The notes under the pieces are model-generated. The model saw only the letters and a list, made by a program, of their open reading frames with translations, was not told the DNA's origin and ran no database searches. Both the position numbers and the translations under genes were made by a program. From Paenirhodobacter enshiensis (lineage in GTDB: Bacteria; Pseudomonadota; Alphaproteobacteria; Rhodobacterales; Rhodobacteraceae), in the NCBI RefSeq assembly GCF_000740785.1, contig NZ_JFZB01000016.1, forward strand, positions 47,336 through 111,335: a stretch of 64,000 nt of DNA, given 5' to 3'. Below are positions 9,576-18,752 of this stretch, piece by piece. The stretch's first letter is position 1. Every line of letters starts with the position of its first letter.

Positions 9576-10997
9576 TCAGTGCACCGTGCAGACCATGCAC
9601 GGATCGAAGGAGCGCACGATATGCTGCACGGCGATGGGCGTCTCTTCGCCCTCCGCGACCGGGGTGCCGACGAGCGCGGCCTCCAATGGCCCGGGCACCC
9701 CCGCCGCATCGCGGGGCGAGAAGTTCCAGGTCGTCGGCGCGATGATCTGATAGCTTGCGATCACGTCCCCTTCGATCCGGACCCAGTGGCCGAGCGCACC
9801 GCGCGCCGCCGCGACCAGACCGGCGCCTTGCCCCTCGCGCACCGGCGGGGTGCGGATCATGAACCGCTCGGCCGGGCGGATCGCCCCGGCCATGCGTTCG
9901 AGCGCGATCTGGGTGCGGGCAAGCTCCAGCAGCCTTCCGGCCACGCGCGCAAGGACCCCGCCGCCCGCCAGCGCCACCGCCAGCGGATGGCCGTCGATCA
10001 CCTGCCGGGCCAGCGCGCCGACCTCGGCCGGCTGACCGTTCAGCCGCGGCGCCTTGCACCAGGAATAGGCGCCCTCGCGCATCGCCTCGTCCGGGCGGGT
10101 GTCGCCGGCGAAAGGATGCGCCGTCGGGCCGAGCATCCAGGAATGGCTGAGGTCCTCGGCGATCGCCGCCGTGTCGAGGGGCGCGAGCCCGCCGTCCTGC
10201 CACAGCCCCGGGGCGAACACCGGCCCCCCGTCCAGCGGATAGGCCCCGAAGCTGAGGTATCGCCCCGCCCCGCGGCCGAGCGTGTCGAGATCGAGATCCG
10301 CGGCGATTTCCAGAAACAGCCCGGCGTCGCCGCGGCTCCAGCGCATCAGATCGGCGGGGGTGGCAAGGGCGATGAACTCCTCGACCGGGGCGCCGAACAG
10401 CGTGGTCTCCAGATAGTCGCGAAAGGCGCGCAGCGTGGCGCGGATGCGGGTGCGGTCGCGCTCGTCGGGGGCGCGGGTCACGCCGCCGGGCTGGATCGCC
10501 AGCGTGTGCGGCCACTTGCCCGCGAGCAGGCCGAGGATGTGCATCAGCTCCGCCCGCGCGCGCAGGGCGGCGCGCTGCGCGCCGCCCTCGGCCGGGGTGA
10601 AGCGGTCGAGGGCGCGCCGGTGCCAGCCCCGCCCGGCATAGCAGGGCCGGGTGAAATCGGGCATGAAGAACAGGTTGAAATGGGTCAGGTGGTCGCAGAC
10701 ATTCTCGACCGCCTGGATCAGCGCGGCGATCAGCGCGCCCTGCGGCGCCGGCTGCACCCCGCCCGCCGCCGCCAGCGCCTGCGCCGCCGCCGCCGACTGG
10801 CTGATCGAGCAGATGCCGCAGATCCGGGGCGCGATGGTCAACGCATCCATCGGATCGCGGCCGATCAGCATCGCCTCGAACCCGCGATAGAGCGGCGAGG
10901 ACACCTCGGCCGAGCGCACCCGACCGTTTTCGACATCGAGATGCACTTCGAGGTCGCCCTCGACCCGGTTGAACGGTCCGACGACAAGGCGGCTCAT
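9576..10997 (-). CDS. hupV: HupV, large subunit of the regulatory (H2-sensing) hydrogenase
   Basis: A 473-residue large-subunit homologue, much shorter than HupL. It keeps both active-site motifs: RICGICSISQS near the N-terminus and FDPCMVCTVH at the extreme C-terminus. The protein ends exactly at the L2 His, so it has no tail for an endopeptidase to remove, a hallmark of regulatory hydrogenases (HoxC/HupV). Together with HupU it senses H2 in the cytoplasm and passes the signal to HupT. The ATG at 10997 overlaps the hupU stop (ATGA). Confidence 0.95.
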   Translation of the reverse strand: MSRLVVGPFNRVEGDLEVHLDVENGRVRSAEVSSPLYRGFEAMLIGRDPMDALTIAPRICGICSISQSAAAAQALAAAGGVQPAPQGALIAALIQAVENVCDHLTHFNLFFMPDFTRPCYAGRGWHRRALDRFTPAEGGAQRAALRARAELMHILGLLAGKWPHTLAIQPGGVTRAPDERDRTRIRATLRAFRDYLETTLFGAPVEEFIALATPADLMRWSRGDAGLFLEIAADLDLDTLGRGAGRYLSFGAYPLDGGPVFAPGLWQDGGLAPLDTAAIAEDLSHSWMLGPTAHPFAGDTRPDEAMREGAYSWCKAPRLNGQPAEVGALARQVIDGHPLAVALAGGGVLARVAGRLLELARTQIALERMAGAIRPAERFMIRTPPVREGQGAGLVAAARGALGHWVRIEGDVIASYQIIAPTTWNFSPRDAAGVPGPLEAALVGTPVAEGEETPIAVQHIVRSFDPCMVCTVH

Positions 10998-11992
10998 GCG
11001 CGCCCCCGCGGCGGGCGCAGCGTCGGCGGGGCGACGATGCGGTCGGCATGGGCGTTCTTCGCGATGCGCGCTGGCGTCGCCGCTTTCGACAGCGAGGCCA
11101 GCGCCATGAACCAGGCCTTCGGCATGTCGGTCGGCAGGCCCACTGGGATGCCCGCGATCTTCGGCGTGGCGGTGAAGGCGTGGCCCGGGTCCTCGAACTC
11201 GGGCGCGGTGCAGTTGATGCAAGGGTAGCCGCCGCGGGTGCACGATCCGGTGCCGTTCCACGGCCGGATGTTGCAATCGCCCACCGCCTGCGTGCCGATG
11301 CAGCCCAGATGCTCCATCATGCAGCCGATCTCGGACAGCGCCTCGGCCGAGGCCTTGTATTCGTAGAACTCGTTCTTCGGGCAGCCGTGATGGACGAGGT
11401 TGCGGGCGTAGAACAGCGGCCGGCCGAGGGCATCCATCGCCTCGGGGCCGAAGTCGCCCGCGGCGAGCATCATCAGCGTCTCGCTCACCCAGTCGGGATG
11501 CGTCGGGCAGCCCGCGACATTGACGACCGGCAGCCCGAGCCGGGCGCGGAACCCTTCGCCCAAGATGCCGCCCGGCAGTGCGCCATCGTATTGCAGCCCC
11601 ACCGCGTCCGAGGGGTTGCCCCCCGCCGCCGTCATCCCGCCATAGGCCGCGCAGGTGCCGACCGCGACGACATGGCCGGCCCTGGGCGCGAGCGACCTCA
11701 CCCAGTCGAGCATCGAGCGCCCGGTGCCCGCCAGCATCTGGAACCGCCCGGTGCCGCGGGGCCCGCGCGCGATGGCGCCCTCGATGCAGAGGATGTCGAG
11801 GGTCTGTGCGCCGCTCTCGATCCGGTCGAGCAGCGCGCGGACCTCGCCCCCGGTTTCGAGGCTGATCGAGGGATGCCACAGCAACTCGATCCCCGCGCCC
11901 TCCATCAGCGAGAACAGATCGGGCGCCTCGGCGCACAGAAGCGACATGGTGCAGCCGCCGCAGCCGGCGGCCTGAAGCCAAAGCAGGTTCAT
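10994..11992 (-). CDS. hupU: HupU, small subunit of the regulatory (H2-sensing) hydrogenase
   Basis: A 332-residue iron-sulfur subunit. It starts directly with MNLLWLQAAGCGGC and has no Tat signal, so it stays in the cytoplasm, unlike HupS. The proximal-cluster cysteines are the standard set (C11 and C14 in CGGC; VGTCAAYGG has Gly where HupS has its extra Cys), so a normal [4Fe-4S] cluster is expected. Cys-rich motifs near residues 210-275 (HHGCPKNEF, GDCNIRPWNG, CINCTAPEF) fit the other clusters. The ATG at 11992 overlaps the hupT stop (ATGA). Confidence 0.95.
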   Translation of the reverse strand: MNLLWLQAAGCGGCTMSLLCAEAPDLFSLMEGAGIELLWHPSISLETGGEVRALLDRIESGAQTLDILCIEGAIARGPRGTGRFQMLAGTGRSMLDWVRSLAPRAGHVVAVGTCAAYGGMTAAGGNPSDAVGLQYDGALPGGILGEGFRARLGLPVVNVAGCPTHPDWVSETLMMLAAGDFGPEAMDALGRPLFYARNLVHHGCPKNEFYEYKASAEALSEIGCMMEHLGCIGTQAVGDCNIRPWNGTGSCTRGGYPCINCTAPEFEDPGHAFTATPKIAGIPVGLPTDMPKAWFMALASLSKAATPARIAKNAHADRIVAPPTLRPPRGRA

Positions 11993-13374
11993 CTTGCCTC
12001 TTCCTGAGCGAGCGGCAGCTCGAAGCGAAACCGCGCGCCGGGCGTGCCCGGAACCAGTTCCAGATGGCTGCCATGTTCCTCGACGATCTTGGCGCTGATC
12101 GACAGCCCGAGGCCGGTGCCCTGACCGACCTCCTTGGTGGTGAAGAACGGATCGAAGATCTCGGCGGCGATGGCGGGGGGGATGCCGGGGCCGGTGTCGG
12201 CGACCTCGATCCGGCCCATGCCACCCGTGGCGGAGAGCGTGACGGTGATCGCGCCATCGGTCGCGGGGGCGGTGTCCGTGCCGGCGCCGGCAATGGCGTC
12301 CGCGGCGTTCTGCACGAGGTTCATCACCACCTGCTGGATATGGCCGGGCCGGCCGCGCACCATCAGCCGCGGCAACCCTTCGAGGCGCAGCGCCACATGC
12401 GCCCGGCTGCCGCGCAACACCCAATGCGCGGCGATCTGCACCGCCTCGGCCAGATCGAAGGCGACCATCTCGCCCGAGCCGTCCGAGGACAGCCGGCGCA
12501 GATCCTCGACGATGTCGCGCACCCGCGCGGCGCCTTCGCTGGTGCCCTCCACGGCCTCGCGCAGGTTGCGCATGTCGCGTTCGAGGCGCAGCTCGCCGCG
12601 CAGCGCGCTCAGCTCGGCCCGGCTGGCGCCGGCCTGCACCCGCCCGAAATAGGTTTCGAGCTTGCCCGCATAGCGCGCCATCGCATGGGCATTGGCATAG
12701 ACGAAGCTGATCGGGTTGTTCAGCTCATGCGCGACGCCCGCGAGCAGCCGGCCGAGCGAGGCGAGCTTCTCGTTGCGCACCAGCATGGTCTGGGCTGACT
12801 TCAGTTCGGCAAGGCTGGCTTCGAGGCGCGCATTGGCCCGGCGCAGTTCGCCCAGGGGCCGCCCGCTCAGCACCCAGCCGGCGAGGCGATGGCGCTCGTC
12901 GAAGCGTGGCGCGACGGAAAGATCGAGCGGCGCGGGCTGGCCGCGGGCTTCGAGGGCGGCTTCGATCGTCACCGGCTGGCCGCTCGCCGCGACCTCGGCG
13001 AGCGCGGTATCGAGGCGGACAATGTCGGTGGCGGTGAACAGATCGGCAAGCGGCAGTCCGGCGATCTCTCCGGCATCGCGCCCGGTCAGATCGGTGACCG
13101 AGGCGGAACATTCGACCACCGTGCCCTGCCGCGACACCACCACAAGCGCATCCGACACCGAGGCCAGCACCGAGGCATGGAACGAGCGCAGTGCCTCCAG
13201 CTCGTGGTTCTGGCGTTCGAGCTGTTCGTGATGGCTGACGAGATCGGCATAGGTGCGGTCGACCGCATCAAGCACATCGCGCCAGGCCGCATCGCCCGAC
13301 GCCCCGGCGCCGGCGATGAACTCTTGTGGCGCGGCATGGAATGGGACGGATGCGCCCTGCGGCTCCTGTGTCAT
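11989..13374 (-). CDS. hupT: HupT, sensor histidine kinase for hydrogenase expression
   Basis: A soluble 461-residue kinase with no membrane segment. A PAS domain spans roughly residues 63-175 and a coiled linker leads to the H-box GVAHELNNPISF, with the phospho-acceptor His at residue 216. An ATPase domain follows, with an N-box near NLVQNAADAI, then DTGPGIPP and GTGLGLSISAKI. In R. capsulatus HupT phosphorylates the NtrC-like regulator HupR when H2 is absent, lowering hupSL transcription; HupUV inhibits this in the presence of H2. hupR is not in the window. ATG at 13374; first gene of the minus-strand hup run. Confidence 0.95.
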   Translation of the reverse strand: MTQEPQGASVPFHAAPQEFIAGAGASGDAAWRDVLDAVDRTYADLVSHHEQLERQNHELEALRSFHASVLASVSDALVVVSRQGTVVECSASVTDLTGRDAGEIAGLPLADLFTATDIVRLDTALAEVAASGQPVTIEAALEARGQPAPLDLSVAPRFDERHRLAGWVLSGRPLGELRRANARLEASLAELKSAQTMLVRNEKLASLGRLLAGVAHELNNPISFVYANAHAMARYAGKLETYFGRVQAGASRAELSALRGELRLERDMRNLREAVEGTSEGAARVRDIVEDLRRLSSDGSGEMVAFDLAEAVQIAAHWVLRGSRAHVALRLEGLPRLMVRGRPGHIQQVVMNLVQNAADAIAGAGTDTAPATDGAITVTLSATGGMGRIEVADTGPGIPPAIAAEIFDPFFTTKEVGQGTGLGLSISAKIVEEHGSHLELVPGTPGARFRFELPLAQEEAR

Positions 13375-13677
13375 CTCTGCGGTCTCCGGGAAACGCGGAT
13401 CATGCTAGGGAAAAGCGGCCGGGGCGACAAGGGGGCGGGGGGCGCTGGCGGTGAGGGCGCGGGGGCTCTGCCCCCGTCCGGCTGCGCCGGACTCCCCCGG
13501 GATATTTTGGGAAAGATGAAAGCAGGGGGGGCGGACAGGGCAGGTCCGGAACCGGCAGCCGGTGCTCGGGCGTCTCGTTTGCCTTTCGATTCGCCCCAAA
13601 TATCCCGGGGGAGCTGCGGCTTGCCGCAGCGGGGGCAGAGCCCCCGGCGCGATTTCCGCTTCGTGAATGGCCGTCGT
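13375..13677. other. Intergenic region hupT to nlpD-like gene
   Basis: A 303-base gap. The first 85 bases should hold the hupT promoter, but I see no convincing -35/-10 pair. The remainder is the composite inverted repeat described separately (13461-13645). I see no coding signal. Confidence 0.6.
13461..13645. repeat. Composite intergenic repeat, copy A (two half-units facing each other)
   Basis: The left half-unit runs GGGGGCTCTGCCCCC, then an inner hairpin (13476-13492, GTCCGGC/GCCGGAC), then TCCCCCGGGATATTTTGG and GAAAGATGAA. After about 75 bases the right half-unit is the mirror image: CCTTTCGATTCGCC, CCAAATATCCCGGGGGAG, a different inner hairpin (CTGCGGC/GCCGCAG), then GGGGGCAGAGCCCCC. 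The arms are conserved with copy C at 63807 and half copy B at 60404, but the inner hairpins differ. It lies 32 bases past the stop of the nlpD-like gene, where it could terminate or protect the transcript. Confidence 0.85.
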
Positions 13678-14916
13678 CTATTGCAGGTAGGGGACCGGAT
13701 CCACGCTGTCGAAGCCCTTTCGCACCTCGAAATGCAGATAGCTGTCGCTGCCCGGGCGGGTTTTCGCGATGCTCTGGCCGCGTTTCACGCTGTCCCCCTT
13801 GGCGACGGCGATGGCGTCGACATTGGCATAGACGGTCAGGAGCCCGTCGGGGTGACGCAGCACCATGATCGGCACGCCCTCGGTGTCCTTGGTGATCGCC
13901 GCGACGGTGCCGCCCTCTGCGGCCTTCACCGAAGTGCCGGCGGGGGCCGAGATGTCGATGCCGTCGTTCTTCTTCTTCACGTAGGGGTGCACGATCTTGC
14001 CCTGAACCGGCATCATCAGCTGCGACTGCGCCGAGGCGCTGCGGCTGCTGCCGAGATCGGGGGCGGACGAGGTGTCGACCGGGGTCGAGGCGGCGGGCGT
14101 GTCGTCGGCGGGCAGCGGCTGCGAGGCCGAAGGCGGCAGCGGCGTCGGCGAGCCTTCGCCGGGCGCGGTGACGGTGCTGAGTGCGCCGGTATTCTTGCCC
14201 GCGCTCGGCGGGATCAGCAGATACTGGCCTTCGCGCACGCTCATGTCGGAGGACAGCCCGTTCCATTCGGCCAGCGCTTTCGGCGAGACGTTGTAAGCGC
14301 GGGCGATGGTGAAGGCGGTTTCGCCACGGCTGACACGATGACGCAGAGGTTCGGCCGCAGCCGGCTGGATCGCCGCGGTGCGGGCCTGCGGTGCGGGACT
14401 GCTGGCCGGTGCGGCCGGGGCCGGGGCCGTGGGCGCACGCTCGATCGCCGAGGACGCAAGCGAGGCGATGTCGACGCCCGCGGCAGGGGCTGTGGCCGCA
14501 CCGGCAGGTGCGACCGGCTCGGCCACACGCTGCGGCAGGGCCAGAACCTCGCCCTTGTTCAGTGTCGTGCCGGTGTCGAGGGCGTTGAACTTCGCCAGCG
14601 TCGCCGGATCCATGCCAATGCGGTTGGCGATGGAGGCAACGCTGTCGCCGCGCCGCGCCACCGCGACCTGGTAGTTCGGATAGGAGATGATGCCGCGGTC
14701 GTCGGGCGTCGGCCGGCTGAGCGTCGCCTCGCTCGCCGCCGAGGACGTGTCGAAGCCAAGCTTGCCGTAGCGGCGCAGATCGGGGTCGCCGCAGGCCGAC
14801 AGAGCCAGCACCGCAGCGCCGGCCACGATCAGGCCCGCCGGGCGCGACAGGGCACGAAAGCCGGTCCGGCGGGCTGCGGTGCCGACGGCTCCGGGGAAGG
14901 GAAGGGTCGCTGTCAT
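13678..14916 (-). CDS. nlpD: NlpD-like lipoprotein: LysM plus degenerate LytM (M23) domain
   Basis: A 412-residue envelope protein. A lipobox (LALSAC, about residues 38-43) marks a lipoprotein. Two LysM peptidoglycan-binding modules follow (around residues 90-135 and 190-240, the latter starting RVSRGETAFTIARAYNVSP), then an Ala/Pro/Ser linker and a C-terminal LytM domain. Active LytM enzymes have HxxxD and HxH; here the first His is Asn (NDGIDIS) and the second motif reads YLHFEVR, so only one His of that pair remains. This is the pattern of NlpD/EnvC activators of amidases rather than of a hydrolase. The order surE-pcm-nlpD matches that in enterobacteria, without rpoS. Confidence 0.85.
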   Translation of the reverse strand: MTATLPFPGAVGTAARRTGFRALSRPAGLIVAGAAVLALSACGDPDLRRYGKLGFDTSSAASEATLSRPTPDDRGIISYPNYQVAVARRGDSVASIANRIGMDPATLAKFNALDTGTTLNKGEVLALPQRVAEPVAPAGAATAPAAGVDIASLASSAIERAPTAPAPAAPASSPAPQARTAAIQPAAAEPLRHRVSRGETAFTIARAYNVSPKALAEWNGLSSDMSVREGQYLLIPPSAGKNTGALSTVTAPGEGSPTPLPPSASQPLPADDTPAASTPVDTSSAPDLGSSRSASAQSQLMMPVQGKIVHPYVKKKNDGIDISAPAGTSVKAAEGGTVAAITKDTEGVPIMVLRHPDGLLTVYANVDAIAVAKGDSVKRGQSIAKTRPGSDSYLHFEVRKGFDSVDPVPYLQ

Positions 14917-15023
14917 GCTCGGTCCTCGTCGTCTGGTTGCGGCCCCTGTTCGCCGGGGCCTTGGTCTTGCCGGTCGCTGTCATGCCTGCGGTCAGGCCGG
15001 GAAGGCCAGACGCCGGGCAGGCC

Positions 15024-15716
15024 TCAGTCGGTGGCCATTCCCTCGACCAGAGGCACGAAACGCACCGGGCGCAGCTCCTCGTAGTCGAAGCCGGTTTCGC
15101 TGCGGGTGACGCGGATCAGGCTCTGGACGGTATCGGACTGACCGACCGGGACGATCATGATACCGCCGATCTTGAGTTGCGACAACAGCGGGCCGGGCGG
15201 GTCCTCGGCGGCGGCGGTCACGAGGATGCGGTCGAACGGCGCCTGATCGGGCAGCCCGCGAGAGCCGTCGGCGGCGATGGCGACGATGTTGCTCAGCCCG
15301 AGCGCCTCGAAGCGCTGCACCGCGGCGCGCACCAGATCGCGGTGACGGTCGACGGTATAGACCCGCCGGCCGAGACAGGCGAGGATCGCCGCCTGATAGC
15401 CCGATCCGGTGCCGACCTCGAGCACGGTATCGCGCGGCCCGATCTGCAGCGCCTGGGTCATCAGCGCGACGACCGAAGGTTGCGAGATCGTCTGGCCGCA
15501 GGGGATCGGCAGGGGGGTGTCCTCGTAGGCGCGGGCGGCAAAGATGCCGCGCACGAAGGCGCCGCGGTCGATGCGCTCCATCGCGGAGAGCACACGCATG
15601 TCTGTCAGGCCCTGCTGGCGCAGCGCGAACAGAAAGCGCATCTTGCGCTCGGCCAGCTCTGCGGGCGAGACGGGGCCCGGGGGGGGACTGTCCTCGGCGC
15701 CGGGCCCTGTGCTCAT
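15024..15716 (-). CDS. pcm: Protein-L-isoaspartate O-methyltransferase
   Basis: A 230-residue cytoplasmic repair enzyme that methylates L-isoaspartyl residues in damaged proteins using S-adenosylmethionine. The SAM-binding motif I is [15 protein letters not shown]; downstream are GGIMIVPVG and the family segment [16 protein letters not shown]. The N-terminal 25 residues are Pro-rich and variable. The ATG at 15716 overlaps the surE stop (ATGA), so surE and pcm are translationally coupled, as in many proteobacteria. Confidence 0.95.
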   Translation of the reverse strand: MSTGPGAEDSPPPGPVSPAELAERKMRFLFALRQQGLTDMRVLSAMERIDRGAFVRGIFAARAYEDTPLPIPCGQTISQPSVVALMTQALQIGPRDTVLEVGTGSGYQAAILACLGRRVYTVDRHRDLVRAAVQRFEALGLSNIVAIAADGSRGLPDQAPFDRILVTAAAEDPPGPLLSQLKIGGIMIVPVGQSDTVQSLIRVTRSETGFDYEELRPVRFVPLVEGMATD

Positions 15717-16492
15717 GCGAGGCTGGCCTCCAGCTCGGCGAGGACGTCATGAGCGGTCAGATCGGCGCGCATCGGTGTCACCGAGATCCAGCCGTCGAGG
15801 TTCACCGTCGCATCGGTGCCGGGCTGGGCGGCGACGTGCTGTTCTCCGCCCTTGACCCAAAGGAAGCGCCGCCCCGAGGGCGACAGGCTCGGCTCGACGC
15901 TCATGAAACTGTCGGTGCGGTAGCCCTGCGCCGCGACCTTGAAGCCGCGCACCCGTGCGGCCGGCAGCGGCGGGAAGTTGATGCTGTAGAACACCCGATA
16001 GGGGCCGTTGTCCCACACGCCCTTTTCCCACAGCCGGCGCACCAGATCGGGGCCTAGGGTGCGGGCGGCGTCGAACGGGTTCTCGCGGCTTTCGGGGCCG
16101 AAGAACTGCGACAGGGCGATAGCGGGCACGCCTTGCAACGCGGCTTCCATCGCACCACCGAGCGTGCCCGAATAAAGTGCATTCTCGGCCGAGTTGTTGC
16201 CGGCATTGACGCCCGACAGCACCAGATCCGGCCGGCCGTCATGCAGCACGTCATAAAGGCCGGCAAGGACGCAATCGGCGGGGCTGCCCTCGGCCGCGAA
16301 GCGGCGCGGGCCGTGCTTTGCCAGCAGCATCGGCCGGGTGTAGCTGACGCAATGGCCGACGCCCGACTGCTCGAAGGCGGGCGCGACGGTCCAGACCTCG
16401 CCCTCGGGGCCCGCCAGATCGGCCGCGATGTCGTGCAGAACGTCGAGGCCCGGTGCGTGGATGCCGTCGTCGTTGGTGATGAGAATGCGCAT
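15713..16492 (-). CDS. surE: SurE, 5'/3'-nucleotidase
   Basis: A 259-residue metal-dependent nucleotidase acting on nucleoside monophosphates. The family start is [15 protein letters not shown], with the metal-binding DD pair, and the metal/phosphate loop [18 protein letters not shown] is complete. The ATG at 16492 is chosen because it places [10 protein letters not shown] at the N-terminus; the open frame extends 16 codons further upstream without homology. It forms one unit with pcm and probably the nlpD-like gene. Confidence 0.96.
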   Translation of the reverse strand: MRILITNDDGIHAPGLDVLHDIAADLAGPEGEVWTVAPAFEQSGVGHCVSYTRPMLLAKHGPRRFAAEGSPADCVLAGLYDVLHDGRPDLVLSGVNAGNNSAENALYSGTLGGAMEAALQGVPAIALSQFFGPESRENPFDAARTLGPDLVRRLWEKGVWDNGPYRVFYSINFPPLPAARVRGFKVAAQGYRTDSFMSVEPSLSPSGRRFLWVKGGEQHVAAQPGTDATVNLDGWISVTPMRADLTAHDVLAELEASLA

Positions 16493-16603
16493 CCGTTCCC
16501 CCTGGGTCGCTTGCTGATTGATTACCCTCCGGGGGCGCATCGGGCAAGCCGGGCGGGACGGAAAGCCGGGCGCTGAGTCGTTCCGGCCACGGAAAAAGGG
16601 GGG

Positions 16604-17170
16604 TCAGGCCCTCAGATGTTCGACAAGGATCGTCGCGCCGACACCGATCAGCACGAGGCCGCCGACCAGTTCGACGCCCCGGCCGAAGCGCTGACCGAGC
16701 CTGCGCCCGAGCCCGAGGCCGAGCAGCGCCATCGCCGTCGTCGTCACCCCGATCGCCGCTGCGACGGCAAGGATCGGCACGTCTACGAAGGCAAGCGAGA
16801 CGCCGACCGCCATCGCGTCGATCGACGTGCCCACGGCCGTCGCGACGATCCGCAGCCAGCCGTTGGACAGCCGCCGCGGGGCCTCATGTGCCGGGGCGGG
16901 GCGCAGTGCCTCGGCAATGGTGCGCAGCCCCACCGCCGCCAGCAGCCCGAACGCCACCCAGTGATCGACGGCGGCGATGGCATAGCTTGCCATCACCCCG
17001 AGCGCCCAGCCGATCAGCGGCGTCAGGGCCTCGACCAGGCCGAAGATCGCCCCCGTCGCCAGGAGCGCACCGAGCCCGCGCCGGCGCGCGCTGGCGCCTT
17101 GCCCGAGTGCGGCAGCGAAGGCATCGACGGACATTCCAAGCGCCAGAAGGCCGATGGTCGCGGGGGTCAT
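16604..17170 (-). CDS. mntP: MntP-type manganese efflux pump
   Basis: A 188-residue membrane protein with six hydrophobic helices and the two-fold internal repeat of the MntP (former DUF204/YebN) family. Conserved acidic positions sit in the helix starts: LALGMSVDAFAAALGQG in the first repeat and ATAVGTSIDAMAVGVSLAF in the second. It exports Mn2+ and protects against manganese excess. The ATG at 17170 is chosen over a longer frame because it starts with the first helix. The upstream 100 bases are AT-rich, with a TTGACA-like hexamer on the minus strand, but I cannot identify a Mur/Mn operator or a yybP-ykoY riboswitch. Confidence 0.9.
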   Translation of the reverse strand: MTPATIGLLALGMSVDAFAAALGQGASARRRGLGALLATGAIFGLVEALTPLIGWALGVMASYAIAAVDHWVAFGLLAAVGLRTIAEALRPAPAHEAPRRLSNGWLRIVATAVGTSIDAMAVGVSLAFVDVPILAVAAAIGVTTTAMALLGLGLGRRLGQRFGRGVELVGGLVLIGVGATILVEHLRA

Positions 17171-17327
17171 GGGGCGTCTCCGGATCGGACAGCAAGAGCG
17201 GTCCCTGTCCGGCAATTCACGCCAATTGTCAATTAAAACAATGAGATATAGACAAGTGAAAATCCGGTTCACAGGGCTAAACCCTGTTGCCGAGGCTTCG
17301 GTCCCGGGGGTGAAGGGGGGCGGGCAT

Positions 17328-17357
17328 GAAAAAGGCCGGGGAGATCCCCGGCCTTCT
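17328..17357 (-). terminator. Rho-independent terminator after gltA
   Basis: Read on the minus strand, AAGGCCGGGG and CCCCGGCCTT form a 10-bp stem with a small ATCT-like loop, followed by a TTTT run, 22 bases downstream of the gltA stop. Confidence 0.85.
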
Positions 17358-17378
17358 CGTGTCGCAGGGTCGCTGCGA

Positions 17379-18674
17379 TCAGCGGTTCTCGACCGGAACG
17401 TAATCGCGCGCGGGCGAGCCGGTATAGAGCTGACGCGGACGGCCGATCTTGCCGGTCGGATCCGAGATCATTTCCTTCCACTGCGCGATCCAGCCCACGG
17501 TGCGGCTGAGCGCGAAGATCGGGGTGAACATCGAGGTCGGGAAGCCCATCGCCTCGAGGATGATGCCCGAGTAGAAGTCGACGTTCGGATAGAGCTTCTT
17601 CGAGACGAAATATTCGTCTTCCAGAGCGATCCGCTCGAGTTCCTTGGCAACCTGAAGCGTCGGGTTGTTGTGGATGCCGAGCAGGTCGAGCACCTCATCC
17701 GCCGACTGCTTCATGACCTTCGCGCGCGGGTCGAAGTTCTTGTAGACCCGGTGGCCGAAGCCCATCAGACGGAACGGATCGTTCTTGTCCTTGGCGCGGG
17801 CGATGAACTCGGGGATGCGGTCGACCGAGCCGATCTGACGCAGCATCTCGAGGCAGGCCTGGTTGGCGCCGCCGTGGGCCGGACCCCAGAGGCAGGCGAT
17901 GCCGGCCGCGATGCAGGCGAACGGGTTCGCACCCGACGACCCCGCCAGACGCACCGTCGAGGTCGAGGCGTTCTGCTCGTGATCGGCGTGCAGCATCATG
18001 ATGCGGTCCATCGCACGGGCGAGTTCCGGCGCGACGGTGTAGGTCTCGGCCGGGACCGAGAAGCACATGTTCAGGAAGTTCGCCGCGTAGCTCAGATCGT
18101 TGCGCGGATACACGAAGGGCTGACCGATCGAGTATTTGTAGGCCATGGCCGCGATGGTCGGCAGCTTGGCGATCAGGCGGAACGCCGCGATCTCGCGCTG
18201 ACGCTCGTCCGAGACGTCGGTCGAATCGTGGTAGAAGGCCGACATTGCGCCGACCACGCCGACCAGCGTCGCCATCGGATGGGCGTCGCGACGGAAGCCG
18301 CGGAAGAAGTAGTGCATCTGCTCGTGCACCATGGTGTGACGGGTCACCATGGTCTCGAAGCTGTCCATCTCCTGCTTGTTCGGCAGGCTGCCGTTCAGCA
18401 GCAGGTAGCAAACCTCGAGGTAATGCGATTTCTCGGCCAGCTGTTCGATCGGGTAGCCGCGATACAGCAGTTCGCCCTTGTCACCGTCGATGTAGGTGAT
18501 CGAGGATTCGCACGATGCCGTCGAGGTGAACCCGGGGTCATAGGTGAACATGCCCGACTGGCCGTAGAGCTTGCGGATGTCCAGAACGTCGGGGCCGACG
18601 GTCGGAGAAATGACCGGGACGTCGTAGGTCTTCCCGTCCAGCGTCAGCGTGGCAACGCGCTTCGTGTCTGCCAT
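17379..18674 (-). CDS. gltA: Citrate synthase
   Basis: A 431-residue type II citrate synthase, the entry enzyme of the TCA cycle (acetyl-CoA plus oxaloacetate to citrate). Catalytic residues are visible: His in [16 protein letters not shown], His in [15 protein letters not shown], and Asp in [12 protein letters not shown]. The ATG at 18674 gives [15 protein letters not shown], the usual N-terminus of the NADH-regulated hexameric class; eleven further in-frame codons upstream lack homology. The gene lies 78 bases after gltX on the same strand and ends in an intrinsic terminator. Confidence 0.97.
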   Translation of the reverse strand: MADTKRVATLTLDGKTYDVPVISPTVGPDVLDIRKLYGQSGMFTYDPGFTSTASCESSITYIDGDKGELLYRGYPIEQLAEKSHYLEVCYLLLNGSLPNKQEMDSFETMVTRHTMVHEQMHYFFRGFRRDAHPMATLVGVVGAMSAFYHDSTDVSDERQREIAAFRLIAKLPTIAAMAYKYSIGQPFVYPRNDLSYAANFLNMCFSVPAETYTVAPELARAMDRIMMLHADHEQNASTSTVRLAGSSGANPFACIAAGIACLWGPAHGGANQACLEMLRQIGSVDRIPEFIARAKDKNDPFRLMGFGHRVYKNFDPRAKVMKQSADEVLDLLGIHNNPTLQVAKELERIALEDEYFVSKKLYPNVDFYSGIILEAMGFPTSMFTPIFALSRTVGWIAQWKEMISDPTGKIGRPRQLYTGSPARDYVPVENR

Positions 18675-18752
18675 GAGGTACCCTTTCCTGTCGTCCGGCG
18701 TGGCCACGCCGGTATGTCGTCTCCGGTCTCGCGCCGGAAAGGCGGCCGGGCC

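Noticed and set aside
7338..11228. Very long open frame on the plus strand opposite hypF and hupV
   Set aside because: It mirrors the codon structure of the minus-strand genes; its translation is Arg/Gly/His-rich with no motif. Long antisense frames are expected at this GC content. The same holds for 3462-6200, 37839-40880 and 59110-61437.
17171..17280. Manganese riboswitch or Mur box before mntP
   Set aside because: The AT-rich leader has no yybP-ykoY core and no palindrome I can match to a known Mur site.
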